NCBI GenBank assembly: GCA_012861695.1
Contig: JAAOOA010000186.1
Location: forward strand, 512,501-576,500
Direction: 5' to 3'
From: Trematomus loennbergii
Taxonomy: Eukaryota > Chordata > Actinopteri > Perciformes > Nototheniidae
Length of the DNA stretch: 64,000 bases
Shown here in pieces: positions 10,590-21,849 of the stretch. Each line of letters opens with the position of its first letter. The first letter of the stretch is position 1. The position numbers and the translations under genes were made by a program. A model generated the notes under the pieces. The model did not search any database. It had not been told where the DNA came from and worked only from the letters and a program-made list of their open reading frames with translations.

Positions 10590-11247
10590 AAAACATGCAG
10601 CACAATGTAAAGACGGGGAGGGGCCAGAAGGAAGGAAATCCTGCCTGAAAAATGGCCCCTGAGACAAAAGAAGGAGATTCTCTGCAGGGCAAGACCCTTA
10701 AAGGGTGGGGGGGCAACTCAGCAGAAAGTCTGAGACCCTGATCCTAAATTTAGGATTTAAAGGCTGCTGTCCAGAAGAGTCTTGTTGTGAAAATACATGA
10801 AATAAACTCCACAATAATGTCTCTTTCCAGGTTATCATGACATAATTAATCCACCTGCTAACGAGATAGCAATGGGACTCTTCCATGTGATCCAGGTATC
10901 AACCAGAAACACTTTGGCTAACCCATGCCTCCACTGGACACACACACACACTGTTTAGGACACTCTGTGTGTTAAACTGCAGATTAACACACAGGAAGAG
11001 GAGAAAGAACAAGAGGTCGTGACCTTCAGGGTCATCAGTCGTCTGTCCGGAGAAAACGACCCTGAACACGTGCTAAAAAAAAAACCCTTCCTCCTCAACA
11101 CTGTACCACACGCACTAACACACACACACACACACAGCCACACACACTTAGACTTGAACACCTGGGTTTCTAGGAGCCGGTTAATGACCCTCTGTTTTCT
11201 CCATTAGTCTCTATTTCCTGACTTCCTGCAGAAAAACACTCTGGCTT
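10590..11247. other. No gene recognised; short (CA)n tract
   Basis: A short CACA tract near 11118-11147 and a G-run near 10707; nothing else is recognised. Confidence 0.5.
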
Positions 11248-11250
11248 CAG

Positions 11251-12226
11251 AGGCCTGTACGACGAAGCCGGTTCAACCTAACCTGGATATGTTTGAGTTA
11301 GCCGGTTGGCCCAATCCAAAACAAACGCGCTCTCGCTAAGCTGTACTACGACGCAGGTTATCAACTCGTTAACTCAAGCCAGCCGTGTCCTATCTAGTTA
11401 GGTGCGCGTTCACATGAAAGGGGTGGTATCTGGAGCATTCGACCAATCACAAACATGGACAAGCGTACTGACAGCGCAGCGTCATACTTCCTGAATGAAA
11501 AGTGAACTTTAATATTAGTCAAATATGAAGAAGTTAAACTTTAAACATCATGACTTAAACACTTTATCCAGGATCAAAGCCACATAGCTGCACCTGCAAG
11601 TGAATACAGCTGGTAAAAGAAAAAGTGTTTGAATGCGTACATTAACAGGTTTATGATATCACTGCCCCGTCCAAGACACGATCTGACTTTAATTACATTT
11701 GACTCGAGTGTTTCGTCAACTTAATGTGTTGCTTAAAATAATACTTCTGCATACAGTATGTGACACTGTGAGTGTTGCACGGCCAGATACGGCTCAGCTG
11801 ACTCAGATAAGGAAATATATGATACATTATGATGTGATATGAATGATAATGGGACACATCGACGTCTGCACTCACAGTGCCGCGGACTGTACGTAATGTT
11901 ACTCTGATCCGGTTACTTATGTTGTGGCAGATATTTAAGTAAGCTTTCTTAACGCTAATGTTATAATAGTCAGATTGCTCTGAAGATGGGAGGAGGGGAT
12001 ATTCTATTAATGTTCACGTTCACACAGTCGGTGTTTTTGCCGGCCGTCTTTCCTGCAACGGCAGTTCTTCTGTATTTCCTATCTCCTGTAATATGTCTCC
12101 GGAGCAGGTTAGCCGCTCAGCATCAGTTACCATGGAGATCTAGCCGCTAAGAAGAAACCAGCGTCGTAGGACCGGAAACCCAGAGCTTAGCTCGCTAAGC
12201 GAAAATCCGGCTTCGTCGTACAGGCT
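11251..12226. mobile_element. TIR transposon AGGCCTGTAC type, copy A
   Basis: Left end AGGCCTGTACGACGAAGCC and the right end's reverse complement AGCCTGTACGACGAAGCC are inverted repeats. It is flanked by CAG on the left and CTG on the right, a near match to the 3-bp CTG duplication of copy C (49671-51885). The interior is non-coding and shared with copy C and the inverted, truncated copy B (45241-45914). The superfamily is uncertain; 3-bp duplications occur in PIF/Harbinger-type elements. Confidence 0.85.
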
Positions 12227-12955
12227 CTGGTGACCACCGACATGTTGACCAACAACAATGACTCATAAAGCCTCGTAAACATGTCAACAAATAACAGCCA
12301 GTGGAGAAAATATCAAATAAGTTGGAGGACAACTCTTTAACTCTCCGTCTCAAATGAGCATTCAAACTGTTTCTTGCACCTTTGGGGTATTTTCTGCTCC
12401 TCGTTCACATTCTTTAGGACCCTTTGAAGATTTCTATGGGCATTTTCTTTATTGATATGCAGCTAAACCTACATTTCTGTGATAATACACATGCAATATT
12501 TCTTAGAAGGCATCCCTCGATGATCAGCAGCTTTTATAAGAGAATTCAAAGAGAGGTATAGAGAGATTTCCTGGCTTTACAACGTCTGAAATCACCTGTG
12601 TTTCATTAACCATGTTTGAAACACTTCTCTCAGCGGCTGACGTGAAGCTGAATCTGAGCGACTAATGCACTGCAGAGCTCTTAATATAGAAAGTGAACTC
12701 TGCAGAAACACACACTCATTCAAATGTTTCCTTGACTCTTTATCTGTTCCCCTCATGCAGACGCTTCTAAGAATGGATGTCAGTTTATTGGCTCGTCGTC
12801 GTCGTCCAACATAAACACACCGCCCACTATCTGAAGATATAATTGTTCATTATGTAAGACAGGCTGAGACAACTTCCTCTCTAAACTACTACTGTGGACG
12901 CTTGTGGATTAAAAAGTGATGTTTCAATACAAAGAAAGTCCCATTTAGACTTTTA
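12227..12955. other. No gene recognised
   Basis: Unremarkable non-coding sequence; only a short (GTC)n near 12793. Confidence 0.5.
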
Positions 12956-13895
12956 ATATCCGACTAAAGTGGATATCTGTGGGCTTCTGACTGACAAAGG
13001 GATGCAGCTACCCTTTCATTTCATCATTTAGTAACCCATTAGTCAGGAAATGGTGAAAAGTCTCCATCCCAGTTGCTCAGAGTCTGGAAAAGGCTTTAGA
13101 AGTTGTTCATAGCAGTACGTTTCTTCATGTAGAAATCTCAGAAAAAGCCGTTTTCAGCCCGAAATATAGACATTTCCTCCATTATCTGTTTAATATCATA
13201 CTAAGTGAATATGTGTGGGTTCTGCACACACAAGACATTTGAAGACAGAAACGTTCATTTTGACATTTTTGATCTTTTTCTGACATGAAACCATTAATCT
13301 ATAATTAAAGCACTCGTTAGCTGCATCCCCCTTTTCTCAAAATAAGATATAACGTGCATACCCCCAGATAAAACACCCTCACACCGTCTCCTCTGAGGGG
13401 GGGGGGAGTTCAGTAATCTCAGCTCATTGTTCCAGAACATTTCCGACCCTCGGAGGAATTCGTCCTGCAGGAAATATGGTTTTCAGGAACAGACCCTATT
13501 AATTTATTGGTAGCCAAGTATCCCCTAGATAAAGGTAAATGCAAAATGTTATATTAAATAATTAATATTTCCTAATTAATTTCTCTGTTTATTTCTAATA
13601 AGGTTGATATCTGTTGGTTTCTGACTGACAAAAGGGATGCAACTGCCCCTTCATTTCATCATCAGTGACCTATTGGTGAGAAAATGATGCATCTCAGTTT
13701 CTCCAAGTCTGTAGATGTTTTTACATTTCAAATGTTTTCGTGTAAAACATGTGTTTTCAGCCCATTATCTGTTTTATATCATATTACATGAATATCTTTG
13801 GGTTTTTCACTGACAGAACAAAACTTTTAGCAAAAGATTTGATAGCAAATGATCCCCTAGATTATTACAAATAATTCCTATTTCCAGCTGTAGAT
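12956..13895 (+). repeat. Old tandem duplication of about 640 bp period
   Basis: The segment CTGACTGACAAAGGGATGCA, TTCATTTCATCAT, AACCCATTAGTCAGGAAATG, followed by ATTATCTGTTTAATATCATA, recurs with moderate divergence 630-640 bp downstream (for example 12990 and 13620; 13180 and 13765). A poly-G run lies near 13398. Confidence 0.75.
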
Positions 13896-14791
13896 AAAAG
13901 TGACTTTTATGTCCTTTTTTAATCACTTCTTCTTTATCAGCTGCTGAGTTTCTGTCAGATCTCAGTCTGATGCCTCCCACAGAGTTTCCTTGTACAGATC
14001 AGTCACTTCTGAAATGAATCCCACTCCCAGCACCACAGGGGGGAGAAAGGGGGGGGGCACTGCATTCCCCAAAACCCCCTCAAACCCCCCCAAATCAGGA
14101 CAGAGGACACATCTCCTCCCCACATCCACTGATGCTCTGCTAAAGGTCAGAAAGTAGCAGAGATGTTAAAGTACACACATCCTTTCCTCAAGTAGAAGTA
14201 CAGATACTCGTGTTTATAAAAGTACTGACTAAACTTCTTTACTCAAGGAAAAGTAAAGAGGCTTCGAAATGTACTTAAGTAAAAAGATAGTTAGTCCACA
14301 ACGTTATCGATGAATTACGTCCCTGTGAGACTGAGCTTCTCCACAGCGAGTCTCGCAGAAAGCATCTCTTTAAATCTTGGAGTTCACAAATCTTAGTGGA
14401 CAAAAACCAAAACAACCGCTGAGTTGACGTCTCGACAAATACTAATATGTTATCAACCAATTAGATCAGTTAATGTAATCGACTAATGGGAGTTCCTCCA
14501 TAGAGAATCTTTTTGATCAGAGAAGCACCTCCAGACTACTTATTGGACTTAAGGAATCTTATTCAGCGTAGACCAAAACCACCCTTTAGTATCTTTAAAG
14601 CACTTTCTCCACACAGACATCTGGCTTGTATCAAAGATGTGTTCATAGGTTCTTCAGCATTCAAATAAAACTATTTGACCAACAAATCTTAATTGACTTT
14701 GACCGAAACGTCCAAAGAGGAGGCAGCAGTACTCTGTAGTTTAAAATAAGCATTTCCAAGGTTTCTCTCTATAAAAACAGTGTGTGGTTTT
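13896..14791. other. No gene recognised; common repeat traces
   Basis: C- and G-runs lie near 14038-14090. The segment 14160-14275 (AGTAGAAGTACAGATACTCG, AAAAGTACTGACT) resembles a widespread teleost AAGTACTTTTACTCAAG repeat, degraded here. Confidence 0.45.
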
Positions 14792-15068
14792 GATCTGACT
14801 CCACCTGCACCGAGTCTGGATCTGACTCCACCTGCACCGAGTCTGGATCTGACTCCACCTGCACCGAGTCTGGATCTGACTCCACCTGCACCGAGTCTGG
14901 ATCTGACTCCACCTGCACCGAGTCTGGATCTGACTCCACCTGCACCGAGTCTGGATCTGACTCCACCTGCACCGAGTCTGGATCTGACTCCACCTGCACC
15001 GAGTCTGGATCTGACTCCACCTGCACCGAGTCTGGATCTGACTCCACCTGCACCGAGTCTGGATCTGA
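14792..15068. repeat. 27-bp minisatellite, highly homogeneous
   Basis: Ten essentially identical 27-bp units with core GATCTGACTCCACCTGCACC. The unit is divisible by three, so four overlapping frames stay open through it; none shows a protein signature. The near-identity of units suggests recent expansion. Confidence 0.97.
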
Positions 15069-15870
15069 TCAGAAGTTGGCACAGGAAGCAGCTCAAAGTA
15101 ACTCACTGTGTTTTATATACTGTGTGGGAAATCATATGAAGGGACAACTATAACTTACAGCTCATTTCCAGATGAATAAGTCAATAGTTTGGTGAAAGCA
15201 AAGTCAGGAAATAGTTTGAAAAGTCCGTCAAAGTTCCTGAAACTCCAAAGATGTCCAAAGATATTCACTTTACTATAATTTAAAACAAATAAAAGCAGCA
15301 TTTTCTGACATATTTGCATAAAAACTACTTAAACGATGAATGCATTATATAAAAAAATAGATGATGTCTCAGCTTCAGTGTCCAGCAGAAGCCTGAGTAT
15401 GAAATACAGATGTCCTTGCATTAGCTTCCCTGATGAATTTCAGTTGTTTTAGGAGTTTTAAGGTGAAGTACAACAACTGGACTGTAACTTGGAAGCAAAC
15501 AGTGCATGTAGAGAGTGAAAACCACGTGAGAGAATGTTCATTTAACAGAAAACAAGGTCTAAAACCATTAGATTTAGAGGTTTATGTGCATTATTGTCTC
15601 AGTGTCTTCCTCTCAGACCCCAGACTGTGAGGATTAAACTCCTCTGGCTGTTCTGAACTAAAGCTCACACATGCCTGCTTTCACAATTTCACCCCATCAG
15701 TCTGATAGATCAATCCCTCCATCCCAGAGAGACCAGAACATCTCCCAGTATGAGAATAAAGTGCTCCCACTTGTTGCTGCAGCCTCACGCAGTTTGCATA
15801 CTAAACAGCAGCCTGGGATTGTTTGTCCCGGAGCTTTTTGGGCTTCTTTTAACCCCAGAAATGTGCTTTT
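15069..15870. other. Presumed intron 1 of the minus-strand prex-like gene, exon-proximal part
   Basis: No exon or repeat family recognised. It lies directly 3' of the splice donor at 15871-15877 on the minus strand. Confidence 0.45.
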
Positions 15871-15877
15871 AACTCAC

Positions 15878-15981
15878 CGAGAGGAACTCCAGGGTTTGCA
15901 CATAGTCCCGCTCCGTGTGCAGCAGCTCGCTGAGGACGCAACCCGGAGCCGGAGCTGCTTCTCCGGGCTTTCCTCCGTCAT
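15878..15981 (-). CDS. prex2: First coding exon of a P-Rex-type Rho guanine-nucleotide exchange factor, probably prex2
   Basis: Reading the minus strand from the ATG at 15981-15979, the first 14 codons end in EKQLRLRV. One base out of frame, the sequence continues as VLSELLHTERDYVQTLEFL and stops at TCG followed by GTGAGT, a strong splice donor (15877-15871). The string EKQLRLRV-C-VLSEL-x-TERDYV-x-TLEFL is the start of the DH domain in P-Rex proteins and is closer to PREX2 than PREX1. P-Rex proteins activate Rac downstream of PIP3 and G-beta-gamma at the membrane. Only exon 1 is in the window; intron 1 would run toward lower coordinates. A single missing base between RV and VLSEL breaks the frame, so this is a sequencing or assembly error, a natural variant, or a dead copy. 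The ATG was chosen because it precedes the conserved block; the frame is also open upstream to 16158. Identification rests on about 28 residues. Confidence 0.72.
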
Positions 15982-16254
15982 TGTGAGGAGGTTCATGCAA
16001 CAAATAATAATCCTGTAATATGTATTAAATCCTGCAGAAGAAAGTTTCCCCTCAGCCTTCAGAGGAGGAAGATGTGCAGCATGGTCCGGTGTCTGCAGGA
16101 AGTGGAATTTAAATAAATAAAAGTCCACAGAAGAGAGAAGAGTGGGCAACAAGTGCACAGAAAGTTATTTCCATGTGACTAAAGTCTGCATCCTCGATCC
16201 TGCCTCCACAGATTCACTGCAGAGGATAGATGTCAAGCTGCTAGTGTGTAAACA
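15982..16254 (-). promoter_or_regulatory. Putative 5' UTR and core promoter of the prex-like gene
   Basis: Sequence upstream of the minus-strand ATG; inferred from position only. No TATA box is placed with confidence. An in-frame upstream ATG exists at 16158. Confidence 0.4.
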
Positions 16255-17100
16255 AGGCAACTTCCGGGTGTGGATTTCAGAATGAAAGAGCAGCAACAGG
16301 TTTGATATCTAAAACACCAATTTACACATTCAAACTAAGTGTTTTTATGATCAAAAAGAGTTTGTATAATGTAGTAGCATTACTGTGGAAACAACAGGCA
16401 GTAAGAGAGTGCTAAACTGCCTAAATTCCTAGTTTTATGTTATGTATTCTTTTATTTTGAAGGAACAGCTAATAGACTTCTGGGATTTTTGTCTTTCTTT
16501 CCCGAAAAGTTCACAAACTCTATTTCCTTTATACAAAATATTTAACAAATACTAATGAGGATGTATTCAATTGGACAAAAATAAGATTTTATTGATAATT
16601 TTGTTAAATGTACGTGCTACAAAAAGTGTAAACAAGATCACTTCCGGCTGCGGTTTTCAGAATAAAAGAGCAGCAACAGGTTTGACAACTAAAACACAAA
16701 CTAACTTATACAAACTAACTGTTTATATGATCAAAAAGAGTATTTATAATCTAGTAGCATTACTGGTGGAGACAACAGGCAGTAAGAGAGTGATAAACTG
16801 CCTGAATTAATAGTCATATGACTTGGTTTTTATTTATTATCTTATTTTGAAGGAGCAATTTCTTGGATTTTTGTCTTTCTTTCCTGAAATGTTCACAAAC
16901 TCCACTTCTTTTATTTAAAATATGTTAAAATTATAATAAATAATACATTTAATTTAAAAAAGGTTTTAATAAAATTGGATACAGATAGGATTTAAAAATA
17001 AATCATTTTGCTAAATGTACATGTTATAAAAAGTGTAAACAAAGTGACTTCCGGCTGCGGTTTTCAGAATAAAAGAGCAGCAACAGGTTTGGAAACAACA
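16255..17100. repeat. Triplicated 0.4-kb unit upstream of the prex-like exon
   Basis: CTTCCGG(C/G)TG followed by TTCAGAATAAAAGAGCAGC and AACAGGTTTG occurs at 16261, 16641 and 17048 (periods of about 380 and 407 bp). The first two units also share TAGTAGCATTACT and CAACAGGCAGTAAGAGAGTG. The third copy is cut short by a (CA)n tract. Each copy carries an ETS-type core, CTTCCGG. Confidence 0.9.
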
Positions 17101-17172
17101 TGATTCATAATAGAGTATACTTTGATTGAATACAAGCAGGACATTAATAATTAACCTGCTGAAATGATGCTG

Positions 17173-17355
<183 letters not shown>

Positions 17356-17880
17356 GACAGACACACACTCAGACACACATCATTTTTTTACAATATCATT
17401 TATTTATTGAATCAAACATGTTTCCCACATATCCTTGAAGTCCTTGGAAGTTTGTGAATAAGGGGTTTGAACTCGTTTATTTTGGGCGAGAATTTCTCTT
17501 TTTTATACTCTATTTATTTAAATCCTACTAATTCATACAATAGCCTTCCTCAGTGTTGTAACACCTTGAACTCGAGGGAATGAAGCCTGGAAAGAAGTGA
17601 CAGTGAGCTGTTCTGCACTAAAAGCACATTTCATTTGAACAGCCTGAGAGTCCTGTGAGGGGATTTAAGGATTCACTTCTCAACAGGTGGGGAATCCATT
17701 TATTCTGCAGCACACTCATTACATTTGTTTTTATTTAACTCATTTAAAAGCACATTAATCATCAATAAATTAACCTCTTCTCATTTGAATCATCAGCACA
17801 TGGAGAGGCGTTATTTTAGAGATGTCTTAATCACAGGTTCGACTCAGTTTTGTGAGATGAGGACAGGTAAATGTTGACAT
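17356..17880. other. No gene recognised
   Basis: Non-coding sequence between the (CA)n tract and the CTCF-like motifs. Confidence 0.5.
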
Positions 17881-17883
17881 ATA

Positions 17884-17897
17884 GTGCCCTCTGGTGG
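17884..17897 (-). promoter_or_regulatory. CTCF-like motif, minus orientation
   Basis: GTGCCCTCTGGTGG, read on the minus strand as CCACCAGAGGGCAC, fits every position of the vertebrate CTCF core (CCASYAGRKGGCRS). Confidence 0.6.
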
Positions 17898-17949
17898 AGT
17901 GTGGTGGTACTGCATGCTCCAGGTATTATATTGTATTGTGTGTTTGCTG

Positions 17950-17964
17950 CCAGCAGGGGGCGCT
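17950..17964 (+). promoter_or_regulatory. CTCF-like motif, plus orientation
   Basis: CCAGCAGGGGGCGCT fits the vertebrate CTCF core at every position. Together with 17884-17897 it makes a divergent pair 52 bp apart, about 1.9 kb upstream of the prex-like start. Confidence 0.65.
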
Positions 17965-18049
17965 ACACTTCCAGATGTCATTGTGCATCCTCTGCTGGAG
18001 GCCTTCATGCAGATGTAACACACATTAACACAACTTCTGTCTTTATTGA

Positions 18050-18389
18050 ACTGTGATGCTGTGATGAAGGGTTACAGTCTAGATTTGACAATAAAGTTTA
18101 ATCGTATGGTATAAAATGGAGGAAATGCAGCAAACTCACTTTATGGAAGGTAGGATAACGTTCTCTAAAAACATTCTTGAAATGTTTGATGATAACCTTA
18201 AGATGGTTTTGATAACCTTCTTAAGATGGTTTTGATAACATTGATAGAACATTATGCCCTACTGTTCTTAAAACGTTTTCAGCGGGACGTTTTATTTTGG
18301 TTCCCAGAATGTTCTTCTGAAAGGTATGACACGAAAAAAAGGGGAAATCGTGTTGGTGAACACGAATCAATAGATGAAATGTCGTGACC
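18050..18389. other. No gene; AACGTTCT/AAGATGGTTTTGATAAC repeat traces
   Basis: Two adjacent copies of CTTAAGATGGTTTTGATAAC at about 18197-18240 lie within a teleost-type AACGTTCTxxAA repeat. Confidence 0.5.
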
Positions 18390-18474
18390 AGAGCCGTATA
18401 ATAGAAGAGTTACGACATCTCCGTTCACTCCAATGGACCAGTTTTCTTACAGCAATGGCGGATCGTGGAGCCGT

Positions 18475-18523
18475 CAATAGTTCCCCGGAAGTTAGCTTGC
18501 CGCTGACTTCCGGGGAACTATTG
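18475..18523. repeat. Perfect 18-bp-arm hairpin
   Basis: CAATAGTTCCCCGGAAGT (18475-18492) and its exact reverse complement (18506-18523) around a 13-bp loop. The arm sequence recurs at 22478-22496. Confidence 0.95.
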
Positions 18524-19280
18524 CGGCCAGCAGCACAGTAGAGTTGCAGCATAATAGACCGTTCGTGATGGACTTTTAAAGGTAAGAAGACGTTTAAAGA
18601 TTTATATTGCGGATATTATCAGCACATCTGAGTCAAATGAACATGTGTATTAAAGGATGTTAGTGGATTATCCCTAAATCAGTAGATTTAGGGAATGTTT
18701 ACAGATAACAGATTAGGCTAGGATACCGGATAAAGTTAGCAACACACGTTAACCATGAACAGCTATTAATCCGTTCTCCTAATGTTATTTCATCCAACGT
18801 TGTGGAATTAGAGAAAAAGGGCTTCTAAACGTGATTTTTTTGTGGAGTGGAGGAATATAATATTAGTTAAATATAACATTGGGGCACGTGTGATTGTAAT
18901 GAGTGGAGGTGGAGAAATGACGATCTCCATTTTGGAGTAGGCCTACAAACTAGTATAATAAAGTTAACGTTACACAATAATAAGGAAGAGAGCTATTTGT
19001 GTGATACATCGCTATTGATATGAATTTAGAGTGCAGAGACTTCCAAACAGTAAACAAAAACATAACTTATGGGTGAGTGTTTTTAGTGTATTCTGTTGAT
19101 TATTACCTGTCTGTATTATGTTGCAGCTCAGCTGATTTTGAAATGATGGCAAAGTGAGAGTGAAAACACAAGGTACATTTAATACTACTGTTGTATATAA
19201 GTAAGCATACTAAACATGTATTCTATCACTGTATTATATAAGTAATCTTGTTAGTGTATATTAGTAACCTACTGTATGGC

Positions 19281-21223
19281 AGGTGGAGGGGCAGTGATGT
19301 TACAGGTGGAGGAGCAGGGATGTTACAGGTGGAGGAGCAGGGATGTTACAGGTGGAGGAGCAGGGATGTTACAGGTGGAGGGGCAGTGATGTTACAGGTG
19401 GAGGAGCAGTGATGTTACAGGTGGAGGGGCAGTGATGTTACAGGTGGAGGAGCAGGGATGTTACAGGTGGAGGGGCAGTGATGTTACAGGTGGAGGAGCA
19501 GGGATGTTACAGGTGGAGGAGCAGGGATGTTACAGGTGGAGGGGCAGGGATGTTACAGGTGGAGGGGCAGTGATGTTACAGGTGTAGGGGCAGGGATGTT
19601 ACAGGTGGAGGAGCAGGGATGTTACAGGTGGAGGGGCAGGGATGTTACAGGTGGAGGAGCAGGGATGTCACAGGTGGAGGAGCAGTGATGTTACAGGTGG
19701 AGGGCAGGGATGTTACAGGTGGAGGAGCAGGGATGTCACAGGTGGAGGAGCAGGGATGTTACAGGTGGAGGGCAGGGATGTTACAGGTGGAGGAGCAGGG
19801 ATGTTACAGGTGGAGGAGCAGGGATGTTACAGGTGGAGGAGCAGGGATGTTACAGGTGGAGGAGCAGGGATGTTACAGGTGGAGGAGCAGGGATGTTACA
19901 GGTGGAGGAGCAGGGATGTTACAGGTGGAGGGGCAGGGATGTTACAGGTGGAGGAGCAGTGATGTTACAGGTGGAGGAGCAGGGATGTTACAGGTGGAGG
20001 AGCAGGGATGTTACAGGTGGAGGAGCAGGGATGTTACAGGTGGAGGGCAGGGATGTTACAGGTGGAGGGCAGTGATGTTACAGGGGAGGGCAGGGATGTT
20101 ACAGGTGGAGGAGCAGGGATGTTACAGGTGGAGGGGCAGGGATGTTACAGGTGGAGGAGCAGGGATGTACAGGTGGAGGAGCAGGGATGTTACAGGTGGA
20201 GGGGCAGTGATGTTACAGGTGGAGGAGCAGGGATGTCACAGGTGGAGGAGCAGGGATGTTACAGGTGGAGGGCAGGATGTTACAGGTGGAGGGGCAGGGA
20301 TGTTACAGGTGGAGGGGCAGTGATGTTACAGGTGGAGGGGCAGGATGTTACAGGTGGAGGGCAGTGATGTTACAGGTGGAGGGCAGGGATGTTACAGGTG
20401 GAGGAGCAGGGATGTCACAGGTGGAGGAGCAGGGATGTTACAGGTGGAGGGCAGTGATGTTACAGGTGGAGGGGCAGTGATGTTACAGGTGGAGGGCAGG
20501 GATGTTACAGGTGGAGGAGCAGGGATGTTACAGGTGGAAGCAGGGATGTTACAGGTGGAGGAGCAGGGATGTTACAGGGGAGGAGCAGTGATGTTACAGG
20601 TGGAGGGGCAGGGATGTTACAGGTGGAGGGGCAGTGATGTTACAGGTGGAGGGGCAGGGATGTTACAGGTGGAGGGCAGGGATGTTACAGGTGGAGGGCA
20701 GGATGTTACAGGTGGAGGGGCAGTGATGTTACAGGTGGAGGAGCAGGGATGTTACAGGTGGAGGAGCAGTGATGTTACAGGTGGAGGGGCAGGGATGTTA
20801 CAGGTGGAGGGGCAGTGATGTTACAGGTGGAGGAGCAGGGATGTTACAGGTGGAGGAGCAGGATGTTACAGGTGGAGGGGCAGGGATGTTACAGGTGGAG
20901 GGGCAGTGATGTTACAGGTGGAGGGGCAGGGATGTTACAGGTGGAGGGGCAGGGATGTTACAGGTGGAGGGGCAGTGATGTTACAGGTGGAGGGGCAGTG
21001 ATGTTACAGGTGGAGGAGCAGGGATGTTACAGGTGGAGGAGCAGTGATGTTACAGGTGGAGGGGCAGGGATGTTACAGGTGGAGGGCAGTGATGTTACAG
21101 GTGGAGGAGCAGGGATGTTACAGGTGGAGGAGCAGGGATGTTACAGGTGGAGGAGCAGGGATGTTACAGGTGGAGGAGCAGGGATGTTACAGGTGGAGGA
21201 GCAGGGATGTTACAGGTGGAGGA
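19281..21223. repeat. 1.94-kb minisatellite of 22-23-bp units
   Basis: More than 80 copies of a 23-bp unit, core GATGTTACAGGTGGAGG followed by a variable (A/G)GCAG(G/T). Variants are a 22-bp form with GGGCAG, occasional TGTCACAGG, and a few shorter units. Because 23 is not a multiple of three, all plus frames rotate through one another and stay open for up to 234 codons; these frames are not genes. Each unit carries CAGGTG, an E-box, and runs of two to four Gs. Confidence 0.98.
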
Positions 21224-21656
21224 CTTACTGGACATGTATACACTCATTACATACTGTACGTAAAATACGACCAAGAATGTGAGACAACTTTATACAAATT
21301 CATATCACATCCATTACTGATGCCATTTGTCATACTTTGTTAAACTCACAAATAATAAAGTTCCATAACTTCAGTTGGAAACAAAGACCACACCTTATCT
21401 CCCCAAGGCAATTTCCCATCCAGTAGGTGTGCTATATAGGTGTGTATAACCCTTTCTCCTGTCTGTTTCTCCCTCTTTCAGCACAAGAACCAGAGGGGGA
21501 TTCAATAGAGCCTGAATACCTGCACTGAGACCCTCACCCTGCACCCTGAGTCTCAAGCCTTTCCCTGTTATTTGTATTAAACCAAACATTAAGCTTCCCA
21601 ATGGTGTGGTCTTCGTTTTGTGAAAAAGTGCAAATGCAGTATTTGAATATGATTAC

Positions 21657-21819
21657 CTCACATATTTTGTTGCGGCTGTCTGTTTTGATTGTTAAATTGC
21701 TCCTGCTGACTTGAGCTAGCCATTTCCCTCCTCTCTGTGTCAGTGGGGAAGCAGTACATTCTGATTCTTACTCCTTTCTCTGAGCGATTGGAGCATCCCC
21801 AGGCAGCACAGCAAACCAT
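21657..21819 (-). pseudogene. THAP zinc-finger exon, P-element-like transposase remnant
   Basis: From the ATG at 21819-21817 the minus strand reads MVCCAAWGCSNRSEKGVR, then YCFPTDTERR. After a one-base shift it reads KWLAQVSRSN, then KICE, and ends at a GAG|GTAATC splice donor. This matches the first two thirds of a THAP domain: CxxxxC near the N-terminus, the FPxDxxRRxxW segment, and the C of the later CxxH, with H expected at the start of the next exon. THAP domains bind DNA and form the N-terminus of P-element and THAP9-type transposases. The frameshift (one extra G in GAGGAGGGAAATGG) and the lack of downstream transposase exons make this a dead copy, within the 18390-22560 element. Confidence 0.72.
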
Positions 21820-21849
21820 GGTGGAGACGATATGCCAGGACAACACGGA

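Noticed and set aside
14689..15139. Four overlapping frames (SRLGAGGVR, LDLTPPAPS and others)
   Set aside because: All come from the 27-bp minisatellite, whose length is a multiple of three.
19619..20818. Long plus-strand frames of up to 234 codons with MLQVEEQGCYRWRS-type repeats
   Set aside because: They arise because a 23-bp unit rotates through all three frames without stops; frames overlap and there is no independent coding signal.
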